Of a stretch of DNA of 64,000 nt, positions 53,742 through 61,892 are shown piece after piece. The notes under the pieces were generated by a model. The model made no database searches, was not told the DNA's origin, and saw nothing but the letters and a program-made list of their open reading frames with translations. The stretch is from the NCBI RefSeq assembly GCF_001442615.1, contig NZ_LMXN01000004.1:419643-483642 (forward strand), written 5' to 3'. Origin of the DNA: Algoriphagus resistens (lineage in GTDB: Bacteria; Bacteroidota; Bacteroidia; Cytophagales; Cyclobacteriaceae). The position numbers were made by a program, and so were the translations under genes. Position 1 is the first letter of the stretch, and every line of letters starts with the position of its first letter.

Positions 53742-53773
53742 TTTGGAATACAGCAGGATTTCTCCTACTTTTG
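53742..53773 (+). promoter_or_regulatory. Promoter of the rpsF-rpsR-rplI operon
   Basis: -33 TTTG (53742-53745) and -7 TACTTTTG (53766-53773) with 20 nt between them, an exact fit to the Bacteroidota consensus. Start would be near 53780, about 30 nt before rpsF. Confidence 0.75.
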
Positions 53774-53810
53774 CATCCTGTTTATTAAATTCCTTAAACA
53801 CATTAAAAAA

Positions 53811-54182
53811 ATGTTCCAAAGAAATTACGAGACGGTATTCATTTTAACTCCCGTTTTATCTGATGTTCAGATGAAGGATACTGTCGACAAGTTTGTGAAC
53901 TTGTTAAAAGAACTGGGGGCAGACGTTATTAATGTGGAAAATTGGGGTCTTAAGAAAATGGCTTATGCTATTGAGAAGAAGACCACAGGATTCTACGTTA
54001 TGGTTGAATTCAAGGCCGATCCTACGCTTATCCGCAAATTCGAAATCGAATTTAGAAGAGATGAGAAAGTGATGAGATTCTTGACTACTGTTTTGGATAA
54101 GCATTCAATTGTTTATGCCGAAAGAAGAAGAAAAGGAGAGTTTAACAAAAAAGTTGAAGCTAAGGAGGAAGCCACCAAATGA
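53811..54182 (+). CDS. rpsF: 30S ribosomal protein S6
   Basis: 123 residues: [51 protein letters not shown], and [13 protein letters not shown]. First of the three-gene S6-S18-L9 operon; stop and the next start overlap by 4 nt. Confidence 0.97.
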   Translation: MFQRNYETVFILTPVLSDVQMKDTVDKFVNLLKELGADVINVENWGLKKMAYAIEKKTTGFYVMVEFKADPTLIRKFEIEFRRDEKVMRFLTTVLDKHSIVYAERRRKGEFNKKVEAKEEATK

Positions 54183-54430
54183 CACTAGTAAACGAGCCAA
54201 TCAACAGAGGCGAAATCAGAAAAAAGTATTGCCGATTCAAGAAGCACGGCATCAAGTACATTGACTACAAGGACCCTAATTTCTTGTTGAAATTTGTCAA
54301 TGAGCAAGGTAAAATCCTTCCTAGAAGACTTACCGGTAACTCTGCAAAATTTCAGAGAAAAGTAGCTCAGGCTATCAAAAAAGCAAGGCATTTGGCGTTG
54401 TTGCCATTCGTAACCGATGGGTTGAAATAA
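54179..54430 (+). CDS. rpsR: 30S ribosomal protein S18
   Basis: 83 residues: [62 protein letters not shown] is the S18 core, shown here only by its start (KYCRFKKHG), middle ([10 protein letters not shown]) and end (ARHLALLPF). No CxxC zinc site: one Cys remains in KYCRF. Confidence 0.97.
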   Translation: MTLVNEPINRGEIRKKYCRFKKHGIKYIDYKDPNFLLKFVNEQGKILPRRLTGNSAKFQRKVAQAIKKARHLALLPFVTDGLK

Positions 54431-54457
54431 TCGTCCAATCACAAAAGATCATTACAA

Positions 54458-54901
54458 ATGGAAATCATACTAAAAACAGACATCAAAGGTCTTGGTTATA
54501 AGAATGACTTGGTAGATGTAAAGCCTGGTTATGGAAGAAACTACCTTATCCCTTCAGGATTTGCAGTTTTGGCAACTGGTTCTAACAAGAAAATTCTTGC
54601 TGAGAATATCAAGCAAGCTGCCCACAAAGCAGAAAAGATTAAAACTGAAGCTCAGAATATCGCAGATAAACTTGAAGCTCTTACATTAGAGATTAAGGCG
54701 AAAATCGGTGAATCAGGTAAAATCTTCGGTAAAGTAACTACTCTTCAGATTGCTGACGCATTGGCAGCTCAAGGTATCGACATCGACAGAAAGAAGATCT
54801 CTATCAATACGCCTGTAGATGGCGCTGGAGAATTTACTGCTGAAGTTGATCTTCATAGAGAAGTGAAAACCAACGTAAAATTCAACGTGTCAGGAGAATA
54901 A
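54458..54901 (+). CDS. rplI: 50S ribosomal protein L9
   Basis: 147 residues: MEIILKTDIKGLGYKND, VDVKPGYGRNYLIPSGFAV (RNA-binding N-domain), long helix, and C-domain GESGKIFGKVTTLQIADAL. Followed by a strong terminator. Confidence 0.97.
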   Translation: MEIILKTDIKGLGYKNDLVDVKPGYGRNYLIPSGFAVLATGSNKKILAENIKQAAHKAEKIKTEAQNIADKLEALTLEIKAKIGESGKIFGKVTTLQIADALAAQGIDIDRKKISINTPVDGAGEFTAEVDLHREVKTNVKFNVSGE

Positions 54902-54924
54902 TTCTTCTCCACGCTGATAAAATC

Positions 54925-54953
54925 AAAAACCCCGAAAATATCGGGGTTTTTTT
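54925..54953. terminator. Bidirectional rho-independent terminator
   Basis: Stem ACCCCGA (54929-54935) / TCGGGGT (54941-54947) with A-run before and T-run after, between the converging rplI and the 81-residue gene. Confidence 0.88.
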
Positions 54954-54957
54954 GTGT

Positions 54958-55203
54958 CTAACTCAATGCTTTTTCTAGACTTTCCACCAGTTTCTTGGAA
55001 ACTGCTTTGCTGTTCTTCTCTCTAGCTTCTTTGAATAGTGCCACGGCCTGCTGGCTTTTCTCAATCAACCCCTCAGGATTGTTATCGTGTTTAAAGCTGC
55101 CTATACACCAGCTAAGCTCTGAGGCAAGTGCTTCTCCTGATTTCAACTTTGACAGCTTCTCTACCACTTCTGGTAGCAGTTTTTCTAATTTCTCAATTTT
55201 CAT
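54958..55203 (-). CDS. Small helical protein of unknown function
   Basis: 81 residues, highly charged and nearly all helical (KIEKLEKLLPEVVEKLSKLKSG; ASELSWCIGSFKHDNNPEGL; AVALFKEAREKNSKAVSKKLV). It contains one Cys and one Trp. Homologues by look are small cytoplasmic proteins of Bacteroidota; no function known to me. Own transcription unit, ending at the shared terminator. Confidence 0.65.
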   Translation of the reverse strand: MKIEKLEKLLPEVVEKLSKLKSGEALASELSWCIGSFKHDNNPEGLIEKSQQAVALFKEAREKNSKAVSKKLVESLEKALS

Positions 55204-55426
55204 GGTAAATAATGGTTAAGTAGTTTTTTCATTAGTTTAACAAAAATGAACAATCATTTCCGATGAATCAATATAACTAACTCACTATTAACAATATCAC
55301 AATTTCACATTGCTAGAATTTCATTTTAAATTAAAGCCCAAAAGTGTCTATACAATTTAAAACATCACTATTTTTAGCTGATTCAAAGGCGATTAGCTGA
55401 AAAATCCAAAAATGTTTTAGGGGTAG

Positions 55427-55458
55427 TTTGGAAAAAAAGAAGCAAGACTCTACCTTTG
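55427..55458 (+). promoter_or_regulatory. Promoter of tRNA-Gln
   Basis: -33 TTTG (55427-55430) and -7 TACCTTTG (55451-55458), 20 nt apart. Transcription would start near 55465, about 35 nt before the tRNA. Confidence 0.7.
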
Positions 55459-55498
55459 TGACACTTTAAGGGAGAGGAGTTATATTTCCTTATAAAAC

Positions 55499-55571
55499 TG
55501 GTCTATGGTGTAACTGGCAACACGTCTGATTTTGGTTCAGAAGAGTCCAGGTTCGAGCCCTGGTAGACCAA
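55499..55571 (+). tRNA. tRNA-Gln (anticodon TTG)
   Basis: Acceptor TGGTCTA (55499-55505) pairs with TAGACCA (55564-55570), discriminator A at 55571, CCA not encoded. Anticodon arm TCTGA-TTTTGGT-TCAGA gives anticodon TTG. T arm CCAGG-TTCGAGC-CCTGG is intact. The 3' half overlaps the end of the recombinase frame on the other strand. Confidence 0.92.
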
Positions 55572-56730
55572 CAAAACGGTCCAAAGTCGAAAAATTCGAT
55601 TTTGGACCTATTTTTTTAAAGACTATCATCCTATTAATCAGATAGATCGCACTACAAAACTCATTTACCCTAGCGGTTCGATGTTGGGTCCCGTCAAACA
55701 CGATATTTTCGGGGAAGATCGAACCAATCATCTTTCTTTTGATCTCCAGATTTGCACTTTCAAAAAACAAATCAAGCCTCTCAGCCATTTCAAGCGCCTT
55801 TTTGACCTTCTCAGGAATATCTTGGGCCAGAAATGATTCGATTTTTGTCCCTTTTGCTTCCAGACGTTCAATTTGCTGTTCGCAATTCCTTTTCACTATC
55901 CGATAATCCTCCACATCCAATTTTTCATCAATCATCAAATCCCTCGATTTTGAGATTTTCTGTTCTAATCTTTCTATCTCCGATTTGACTTTCTTTTTCT
56001 CATTCAAATCAATGTTATTACCTTTTAAAAACGCCTCATTAAAGAGCTTTTCAAACAATTCAAGCATACCTTTTTTAGGCGTAAATCCAGAAAGGAATTT
56101 TTGAAAGGATTCATTTACATCTTTGGCCCTAAATCTTATTCCACATTTAGAAGTACAGTGGTAATAATAGTAATATTGATTTCTACCTTTTGATGCACTT
56201 CCTGTGAGATTCCTGGTGCATTTAGGGCATTTTAAAAATCCTCTCAATGGAATCGCTGCCGGGCTTACTATTTCGGTTCTTCTCTCCCTAGTCTTAATCT
56301 GCAGGGCATCTTGGACACGGTAGAATAAGGCTTCTGAAATAAGCGCTTCATGCTGGGCTTTAACAAAATATCCTTTTTCGTCATTATATTCCGGGATGTA
56401 CAACCTTCCACAATAGAACGGGCTCCTTACTATCCTCCAAAATCTATTCTTTTTTAATGTGCAGCCTCTCTTTCTGGCATGCAATAAAACCTGTTCGGAA
56501 GAATAATCAGCAACAGCCAGGTTTTCAAAAATCCATTTGACATGCTCGGCTTCCTCCTGATGAACTTCAATGATAGGCCGGTTAGAACCATCTCTCCCAT
56601 TTCGGTAACCGTAGGGAGCTCCCCAAAGCCATCTTCCCTCCTTTAACCCCCTTCTCATGCCATGGAATACATTAAGAGCTCTTCTGTCATTCTCAACCTC
56701 AGGGGCCGCCAGATAAAAAGCCAGCATCAT
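55537..56730 (-). pseudogene. Large serine recombinase, C-terminal part (frameshifted)
   Basis: Starts as MMLAFYLAAPEVENDRRALN and continues through the Recombinase domain (GRWLWGAPYGYRNGRDGSN; VKWIFENLAVADYSSEQVL; FWRIVRSPFYCGRLYIPEY), a zinc ribbon (CPKCTRNLTGS..YHCTSKCGIRF, about 183-212), a coiled coil (about 245-320) and a C-terminus (VGLPGLEPGLF) that reads antisense through the tRNA-Gln 3' half. With one base added near 56741 it joins in phase to the catalytic part as DLxIPENKMMLAF, the normal sequence of the family. Either a decayed recombinase, a sequence error, or programmed frameshifting. The overlap with the tRNA suggests that the att site is the tRNA 3' end. Confidence 0.8.
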
Positions 56731-57086
56731 TTTGTTTTCAGGAATGGTAGATCAAGAGGTTGCTCAATAGCCTGGGGTTCAACACCCAAATTCCGGAGGG
56801 TATTGATCATCATGTAAGCATCACCGGCATTCCGGCTAAACCTGTCCCACTTAGTAAAGAGAATTAGGTTGCTCTTATTGCCTTTTTCTCCCAGCTGCCC
56901 AAGAAGTTTTGACCATTCCGGACGGAAAAAAGTTTTGGCAGAAAAGTCCTCGTAAACAATCCTGTTCACCTCAATCCCATTGTTCTTGCAATACCTGACC
57001 AAAACTTCCTCTTGGTTCCGTTGGGAAAAACCTCTGTCAGCCTGCTCATCTGTGCTTACCCTCACATATAAATCAGCAATCCTCAT
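56727..57086 (-). pseudogene. Large serine recombinase, catalytic N-terminal part (frameshifted)
   Basis: From ATG at 57086: RIADLYVRVSTDEQADRGFSQRNQ has the nucleophilic Ser in YVRVSTDEQ, then LILFTKWDRFSRN with the conserved DRFSR Arg residues, and the frame ends IEQPLDLPFLKTK. The break lies at the junction between the resolvase domain and the Recombinase domain. See the C-terminal part at 55537. The start overlaps the end of the small gene at 57073. Confidence 0.8.
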
Positions 57087-57354
57087 AATTCCTGTCAATG
57101 ATTTGATTTACAACCAATTTAGTGAAAAAACATAGTTGATCCAGAATCACCTTCGCATCTTCCAAGGAAATATCTTCTCCAATCTCTCCAAAAACTTGTT
57201 GAACGTACTCAGGTGTAACCCCACAATTCAGGTAGTTGAAATTCTCCAGTTCGAACATAAAGCCAAGGTGGAAAACGTCGATTAAAAATACCCACACTGA
57301 TATCAGAAGGTGGATGTACAAAGGATCAAATTCAGCAAATTCCTTTTTCACCAT
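57073..57354 (-). CDS. Small protein coupled to the serine recombinase
   Basis: 93 residues. It begins MVKKEFAEFDPLYIHLLISVWVFLIDV with a hydrophobic helix (about 12-28), then FELENFNYLNCGVTPEYVQQVFGEIGEDISLEDAKVILDQL, which looks folded and acidic. It overlaps the recombinase start by 14 nt, so they are co-expressed. I do not recognise the family; a recombination directionality or accessory factor is possible but unproven. Confidence 0.5.
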   Translation of the reverse strand: MVKKEFAEFDPLYIHLLISVWVFLIDVFHLGFMFELENFNYLNCGVTPEYVQQVFGEIGEDISLEDAKVILDQLCFFTKLVVNQIIDRNYEDC

Positions 57355-57579
57355 ACAGGAAACCCAGTACTTTTGAATAAAAAAAGAAGCTTAAAGCTCC
57401 CTTTCATCAGCGAAAGAATTTTTTACCTCCTGCTATTTAACAATACCAGAAGATCTTGTGGCGGTGGTAAAATCAAAAACATATTTTATCTCCTATAGTC
57501 AATTTATGGAATGTTTCAATAATTGAGGGCGGTGTGTCTCCTTGATTATCAAAGCATGCTATATAAAGCATATATTGAT

Positions 57580-57771
57580 CTATGTAAATGCTATTAATAG
57601 CATATTTTCTAGCTTATAAATGTTGTTTTTCCTGGTCCCAGTCCTGTCTATTTTGGGATAGAAATAATACTTCCTTTTAAGTTGATCAAGGGGCTCAACA
57701 AGCGGTCGCTTTTTGGAGCTATCATCTAAGTTTATTACCAATGCAGACCCGTCACAGTCCAAGTACACCAA
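57580..57771 (-). CDS. Uncertain small or truncated frame
   Basis: About 63 residues (VYLDCDGSALVINLDDSSKKRPLVEP; YYFYPKIDRTGTRKNN) with no ATG at its head; the open frame runs upstream into the neighbouring lipoprotein gene. It could be the 3' end of a decayed gene. No family recognised. Confidence 0.25.
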   Translation of the reverse strand: MVYLDCDGSALVINLDDSSKKRPLVEPLDQLKRKYYFYPKIDRTGTRKNNIYKLENMLLIAFT

Positions 57772-57794
57772 AAGTTTATGAAAAGTCGAAGTTT

Positions 57795-58145
57795 CTATTC
57801 CATTAGTTCAGCTTCTAAGACTGTCACCCAAGGATGAGATGGTCCTAATGTTGTACATACATATAATTCCGAATCAAATGTCTTTCTCACACTAACATTT
57901 AGTGTTAGTCCCTCATTACTGAAATTATTCTTGTCCAAATTATAGGCTTGATATCTTAAGCTATTCGAATTTGTGATTTTTTCAATTCGGTCTTGATCAC
58001 TTGCTTTGAAGTCAATCAGAATGAGATTACAGTCAATTCCACTTCCAACTGTCGTTACCTCAAAATTGCTGACAACTAATTCTTCTTCATTCTTGTCGCA
58101 TGAAACAGATAACACAATCAATATTAGAATTGTAAGTCTTTTCAT
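57795..58145 (-). CDS. Small lipoprotein
   Basis: 116 residues: signal peptide with lipobox ILIVLSVSC (Cys16), mature part with two further Cys (GSGIDCNLILIDFKA and ELYVCTTLGPSHP), likely one disulphide. Beta-rich. No family recognised; lies in the decayed island after tRNA-Gln. Confidence 0.55.
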   Translation of the reverse strand: MKRLTILILIVLSVSCDKNEEELVVSNFEVTTVGSGIDCNLILIDFKASDQDRIEKITNSNSLRYQAYNLDKNNFSNEGLTLNVSVRKTFDSELYVCTTLGPSHPWVTVLEAELME

Positions 58146-58398
58146 CTTTATTCAATTATTTAGAAACTATCAAAGCTAATTTAGTTGGAGTTATTTACCT
58201 TGTACGTGGTTGGGCATCAACTTGTTCATTGCATAGGTTTTCTCGAATATACAATTAGATTCTGAGGAAATTAAATAGCCAAAGACTTTTATATATCGGT
58301 AAAGTACTGATATTCTAATCTCGTTATTATCATTACTATATTTATAAGTAAGGTCTGCTTAGAAAATAAAAAAGTGGTCATTTGATACAATTAAGGGG

Positions 58399-58653
58399 AT
58401 GATTTCAGAGATTAAGGGAGGCCAAGTGCAAGTAACTATGCAAAAGACTTCCAAAAGACGTGCACCACTCAGCGAATATACCAGTCAAAGCCAGCTGTTG
58501 TTCACAGGATTTGAAATTTCCTTCTATAATGGTCTGGATCCCTCCAACTGCTTGGTCGTACTCAGTTCACAGATCCCCTTGGACGTGTCGGTAAACCTGT
58601 TCAACAAACTCAACCCTCTAAAATCTGCTGGCAGGTCAGGAGACTTTCTCTAG
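58399..58653 (+). pseudogene. N-terminal stub of an IS5/IS1182-like transposase
   Basis: The part SQLLFTGFEISFYNGLDPSN, then VLSSQIPLDVSVNLFNKLNPLKSAGRSG fits the N-terminal region of these transposases (LDPNNRWVKL..LIPWD....YNK.NPPKSTGRP) with several odd changes. The DDE domain is missing and no inverted repeats were seen. The gene was cut after about 85 codons. Confidence 0.5.
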
Positions 58654-58718
58654 CTGGAGCAAAGGACTAAGCAAAGGGATTTACCTATTCTTGTCTTGAA
58701 AGGCAGCATCCAAAACCA

Positions 58719-58802
58719 TTCGTCAAGCCAGATCCCCTGTTCGTCAAGCAAAACTTCCTATTCGTCCTTAAAAATCCCCCATTCGTCCTTTTTTGAATTT
58801 GT
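58719..58802. repeat. TTCGTC array, four units at 21-bp period
   Basis: TTCGTC at 58719, 58740, 58761 and 58782, each exactly 21 bp from the next; the following base is A or C. The sequences between are less alike. Two helical turns apart, so all lie on one face of the DNA, as for direct-repeat binding by LytTR-type regulators. Confidence 0.7.
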
Positions 58803-59099
58803 GTTTTTACTTTAAGTTTCACGATTCCATTTCCGCCGATTTGGGAACTATTTCCAAAGAAAACTAGCGCGGTTTGGTCTCTGATTTTGCGTGATCGAGT
58901 CAAGAAAATGTTCTGCTTATAGGGGTTTATTGCGCCTTGAAGCTGATTTTTTGCTATAGAATCAATTCCCGAATCTACTTCCTGAAAATAAAATCCCTGC
59001 ACTGGCCTAGCCTTTATCTGATTGGATCAGAACTCTCCTAATCGTACTTGCCAAGAGGATGGTACCCGAAATCGTCTTGAAATTCAATTCATAAAATCC

Positions 59100-59148
59100 T
59101 TCGTCAAGCCAAATCCCTCCTTCGTCCATAGAAATCGGTCATCCATCC
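59100..59148. repeat. TTCGTC array, two clear units and one weak at 21-bp period
   Basis: TTCGTC at 59100 and 59121, and a weaker TCCATCC at 59142, same 21-bp spacing. Its first unit (TTCGTCAAGCC then AAATCCC) repeats the first unit of the 58719 array almost exactly. Confidence 0.6.
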
Positions 59149-59395
59149 AGAAAATTTGGAGGAAAGCTGAAATTCCATAAAATTAAGACTGATAACTTAT
59201 TGATATACAGGTGAGTGAAAAATACGGTAGCCTCACGCTGTCTATAAGTTATGAAGTGAAGGTTAACGGTGGGATCTGGGAAGGATTTTTCCTGATTTTA
59301 TAGGATTGTGGAATTTGCCCCAAAAAACTTCAATTCGTGCCAAATGACCTGCAATCAATTGAGGATGAAGCAGTAAGTTTTACCCTGTAAATAAT

Positions 59396-59753
59396 ATGGG
59401 CGGATATTGGCAAATAGCTGAAGTTACTATCGCCTTGCTCCTGCCCTTTCCAGTTCATTGGAGGTGGGTCTCTTCGACTTACTTTTCCCCTCACTTCTAA
59501 TAGGGAAAGATGGAGAAAGACAGGGTTACTGTTGAGTGTGATGTCATTGATCCTATTTACAGGTTACATAGGGTGGATAGGATTAGGATTTGTGCAGCGG
59601 GTTCCCTGCAACTGTGCGGGAATCCTGAACAGTCTGGGATGGGAAGAGCACTTTATAATGAACCTGTGGTTCATAGCCCTGGGCATTTATGGCCTTTACC
59701 CACACCCCATAAAAAAGCCCAAGGCGGATGCCTCAGGCTCTTCAGGGTGTTAA
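59396..59753 (+). pseudogene. Decayed MauE/DoxX-family membrane protein
   Basis: Two pieces in different frames. From 59396: GGYWQIAEVTIALLLPFPVHW, an inner membrane segment of this family. From about 59500 in another frame: RWRKTGLLLSVMSLILFTGYIGWIG, then VPCNCAGILNSLGWEEHFIMNLWFIALGIYGLYP, which is the family C-terminus with its Cys-x-Cys motif. The first ~60 residues of a normal protein are missing and at least one frameshift separates the pieces. Such proteins often stand next to DUF6520-like genes and SusCD pairs in Bacteroidota, as here. Confidence 0.6.
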
Positions 59754-59855
59754 GCTTTAATCAGTACTACGTAGAAACTTACATTTCTTCATTTCAAAAG
59801 TAAACTATAATCCTATCAATTCACTACTAATCCAAAGTAAATCAAAACAATATAA

Positions 59856-60182
59856 GGCGACGGAGGTAGATCCGCCGCCCACAGCCCAAGGTTCTAAAGC
59901 ACGGGCTGCAAAAAATAGCAGAAAAAGCAAATCCAAAGACCTAAAGTCTCAGGAAATCAAACATAAGAATCGCACCGCCTCTTCCTAGGGCAGGCAGTAG
60001 GAAGGCCAGCTTACACTGGGCGGTGCAGGGATCCGAACCGGCTCCCAAACCGGGGCAACCCGGGCGGTTCAACCTCTGAGGTAGAGTCCTTGGACGGACT
60101 CCTCATGAAGGATGAAGTCCACGGAAGGGACTCCGCATCAGGGGAACTGAATACCAATAAGTTTAACCGGGAGGCAACTCCC
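59856..60182 (+). ncRNA. Candidate structured RNA or leader upstream of the DUF6520-like gene
   Basis: A run of stems in a GC-richer patch. (1) 59856-59864/59871-59879; (2) CAGCCC 59882/GGGCTG 59903; (3) three-way junction closed by GCACCGC 59972-59978/GCGGTGC 60020-60026 holding CTTCCTA/TAGGAAG (59981/59998) and CCAG/CTGG (60006/60016); (4) GAACCG 60035/CGGTTC 60065 around CCGGG-GCAA-CCCGG (60050-60063); (5) GAGTCC/GGACTC (60084/60096); (6) GATG-AGTCC/GGACT-CATC (60111-60139); (7) GGGAG-GCAA-CTCCC (60169-60182). GCAA tetraloops exist only on the plus strand. It ends 15 nt before the ATG at 60198. The class is not recognised. Confidence 0.5.
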
Positions 60183-60197
60183 ACAACTAACACAATT

Positions 60198-60452
60198 ATG
60201 AAATCATTATCAAAAATGCTCCCAGCACTAGGATTGGTGTTCGGGGCAACACTGGCCATGGCCATGAATTTCGCAACACCGGAACAAACCGGGACCCTAC
60301 ATGCCTTTGTAGACGACGAATGGATTGAAATCCCGGAAACACAGCTTTATAACTGTGATGATGAAGATCCTCAGTGTGTAGCCAGATTCGATGAAAACGG
60401 GGATATGGTGGATGGTTCGCTGGAAACAGGGAAGTATGTCCCAATTAATTAA
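60198..60452 (+). CDS. Small exported protein, DUF6520-like
   Basis: 84 residues from ATG at 60198 (MKSLSKMLPALGLVFGATLAMA, signal peptide to about residue 23). An earlier in-frame ATG at 60090 would translate the structured region and is rejected. Mature part about 60 residues with the Cys pair YNCDDEDPQCVARFDENG, the layout of the short DUF6520 proteins that accompany MauE/DoxX-like genes in Bacteroidota. Function unknown. Neighbour of a SusCD pair on the other strand and of the broken MauE-like gene. Confidence 0.7.
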   Translation: MKSLSKMLPALGLVFGATLAMAMNFATPEQTGTLHAFVDDEWIEIPETQLYNCDDEDPQCVARFDENGDMVDGSLETGKYVPIN

Positions 60453-60470
60453 TAGTTTCACCTACTTTAA

Positions 60471-60503
60471 ATCAGGCAGTCTTTAGTAAAGTCTGCCTGA
60501 TTC
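60471..60503. terminator. Bidirectional hairpin between converging genes
   Basis: Arms AATCAGGCAG (60471-60480) and CTGCCTGATT (60494-60503), with the inner CTTTA-G-TAAAG also pairing. Strong stem, but U-tracts on both sides are weak. Confidence 0.6.
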
Positions 60504-60504
60504 C

Positions 60505-61875
60505 TTATTCATACCTGTTTTGCTGTATACCGCTTCTTCCTATTTCTTTCTGGGGAATGGGTAAGGCAAACCGGAGATCCCCTGCGGGCAACAGGATTTC
60601 TTCACCGTTGATAGTTCTTTTCAGGGTAATATCCGCACCCAGTACATTCAACCGTTTTATATCCCCCCAACGGATCCCCCTCAACACAAGCTCCTTTCTT
60701 CTTTCCACTAGAATCGCATTTATCAGCTCTTCTCCATTGAGGCCGCTCAACGGCTCGAAGCTTTCAGGGGTAAACCGCTTTTCAAGTAATTGGTTAAGGC
60801 TATTCAATGCCTCCGATTCCTCACCCAGCCTCGCCTCTGCCTCTGCCTTGTTCAATAGCAGCTCATCCACTGCCAATCCCCCAAATGGATTCACCAGATA
60901 GGAATACTGGCCACGGTAGGCCATAAAACCATCACGGGGATAATAATACAGCTCCTTCCTTAGGTCCCCATCCCCATATTGATCAATTAGGTCCGGGGAG
61001 ATTGCTGATCCGGAAAAGTAAAAGTAAAATAACTGCGAAAACACTTCACTGTAATAAATCACCTCTCCAAAATTGCCTACAAATGGTCTGGAGGGTGAAG
61101 GATCAACCGAATTGTAATCTATCAGGGTGGAAAAAATCCCCAAAGCCAATTCTGCATTTTCAAGGCTTCCTTCAAAGTTGCCCTGATATAAATAGACTCT
61201 GGACAGCATGGCATAAGCGGCCGCTTTTGAGGGACGGGTGTTTACAGCCGGTAAATCAGCCAGGAGTTCCCTGCTTACAGTTAAGTCATTCAGTATCCTA
61301 TCAAAAGTTTCCTCCAGGTTAGCCCGTGGCAACGGGCTATCGATATCGGGACTTGTTCGTAGTACCAGTCCAAGTTCCCCTTCCGCGGTAGCCCTGTCGT
61401 AAGGCAGACAAAAAGCCCTGGCCAATCCAAAATAGGCATATGCACGGTAAAACAATGCCGCCCCCTTTAGCTCCTTCCAATCTGTAGCCTGTTTTTCCTC
61501 TTCACTGAAATTCTCCAATTCGGCCAATACTATATTGGTAAAGAGAATCTGCTGGTATGGCCTGGACCAATCCAAATCCAGACCTCCTTCAACAGGTTCT
61601 TTGGACCAGGTATAAATCCGGTATTTGTCCTCACTCAAAGAGGGGAGCAACGTTTCCAGCAGGTAAACATCATCTGAGACGATGTCTACCGTACAGGGTT
61701 CCCCATTCATCACCTGCAGATTGTTATCCAACAACGCCCACAACTCGTCCAGAGTAGTTGGCCTGACCAGCGACAGGTCTGGCTTTTCTTCCAATAAACC
61801 GGAGCAGGAATTAGCGCTGAACCACACAAGTGCCACCATCAGCGACCTTAAAATATATCTATTCATCACATTCAT
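60505..61875 (-). CDS. SusD/RagB-family lipoprotein
   Basis: 456 residues (ATG at 61875 or 61866). Signal peptide with lipobox FSANSC (Cys24 from the first Met). SusD-like: RPTTLDELWALLDNN near 38, FTNIVLAELENFSEEEK near 108, LKGAALFYRAYAYFGLARAFC near 130-150, AMLSRVYLYQGNFEGSLENAE near 215, and LVERRKELVLRGIRWGDIKRLN near 395. Shorter than the SusD at 2472 (533 residues) and of the SusD-like-3 type. Lies 17 bp after the partner SusC gene. Confidence 0.9.
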   Translation of the reverse strand: MNVMNRYILRSLMVALVWFSANSCSGLLEEKPDLSLVRPTTLDELWALLDNNLQVMNGEPCTVDIVSDDVYLLETLLPSLSEDKYRIYTWSKEPVEGGLDLDWSRPYQQILFTNIVLAELENFSEEEKQATDWKELKGAALFYRAYAYFGLARAFCLPYDRATAEGELGLVLRTSPDIDSPLPRANLEETFDRILNDLTVSRELLADLPAVNTRPSKAAAYAMLSRVYLYQGNFEGSLENAELALGIFSTLIDYNSVDPSPSRPFVGNFGEVIYYSEVFSQLFYFYFSGSAISPDLIDQYGDGDLRKELYYYPRDGFMAYRGQYSYLVNPFGGLAVDELLLNKAEAEARLGEESEALNSLNQLLEKRFTPESFEPLSGLNGEELINAILVERRKELVLRGIRWGDIKRLNVLGADITLKRTINGEEILLPAGDLRFALPIPQKEIGRSGIQQNRYE

Positions 61876-61892
61876 TGTTTTTTGGTTAAGGG

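Larger units (their letters stand above)
58654..59395. other. Gene-free stretch with two phased TTCGTC arrays
   Basis: A leftward frame at 58685-59002 only reads across the first array and is not called. The stretch holds the arrays at 58719 and 59100 and otherwise nothing that I recognise. It looks like remains of a lost regulated gene. Confidence 0.5.

Noticed and set aside
58685..59002. Leftward 105-codon frame
   Set aside because: It reads across the TTCGTC array and shows no protein-like features or family match.
60035..60070. Group II intron domain V resemblance (GAACCG..GCAA..CGGTTC)
   Set aside because: The internal loop is 9 nt against 1 nt, the AGC triad is missing, and no domain VI or maturase is near.
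60020..60090. tRNA-like look on the minus strand (GGTTCGGATCC, CTGCACC)
   Set aside because: No acceptor or anticodon stems can be formed in the right order; the T-arm does not pair.
60090..60197. Upstream extension of the DUF6520-like gene by 36 codons
   Set aside because: It would place residues before the signal peptide and translate the structured region.
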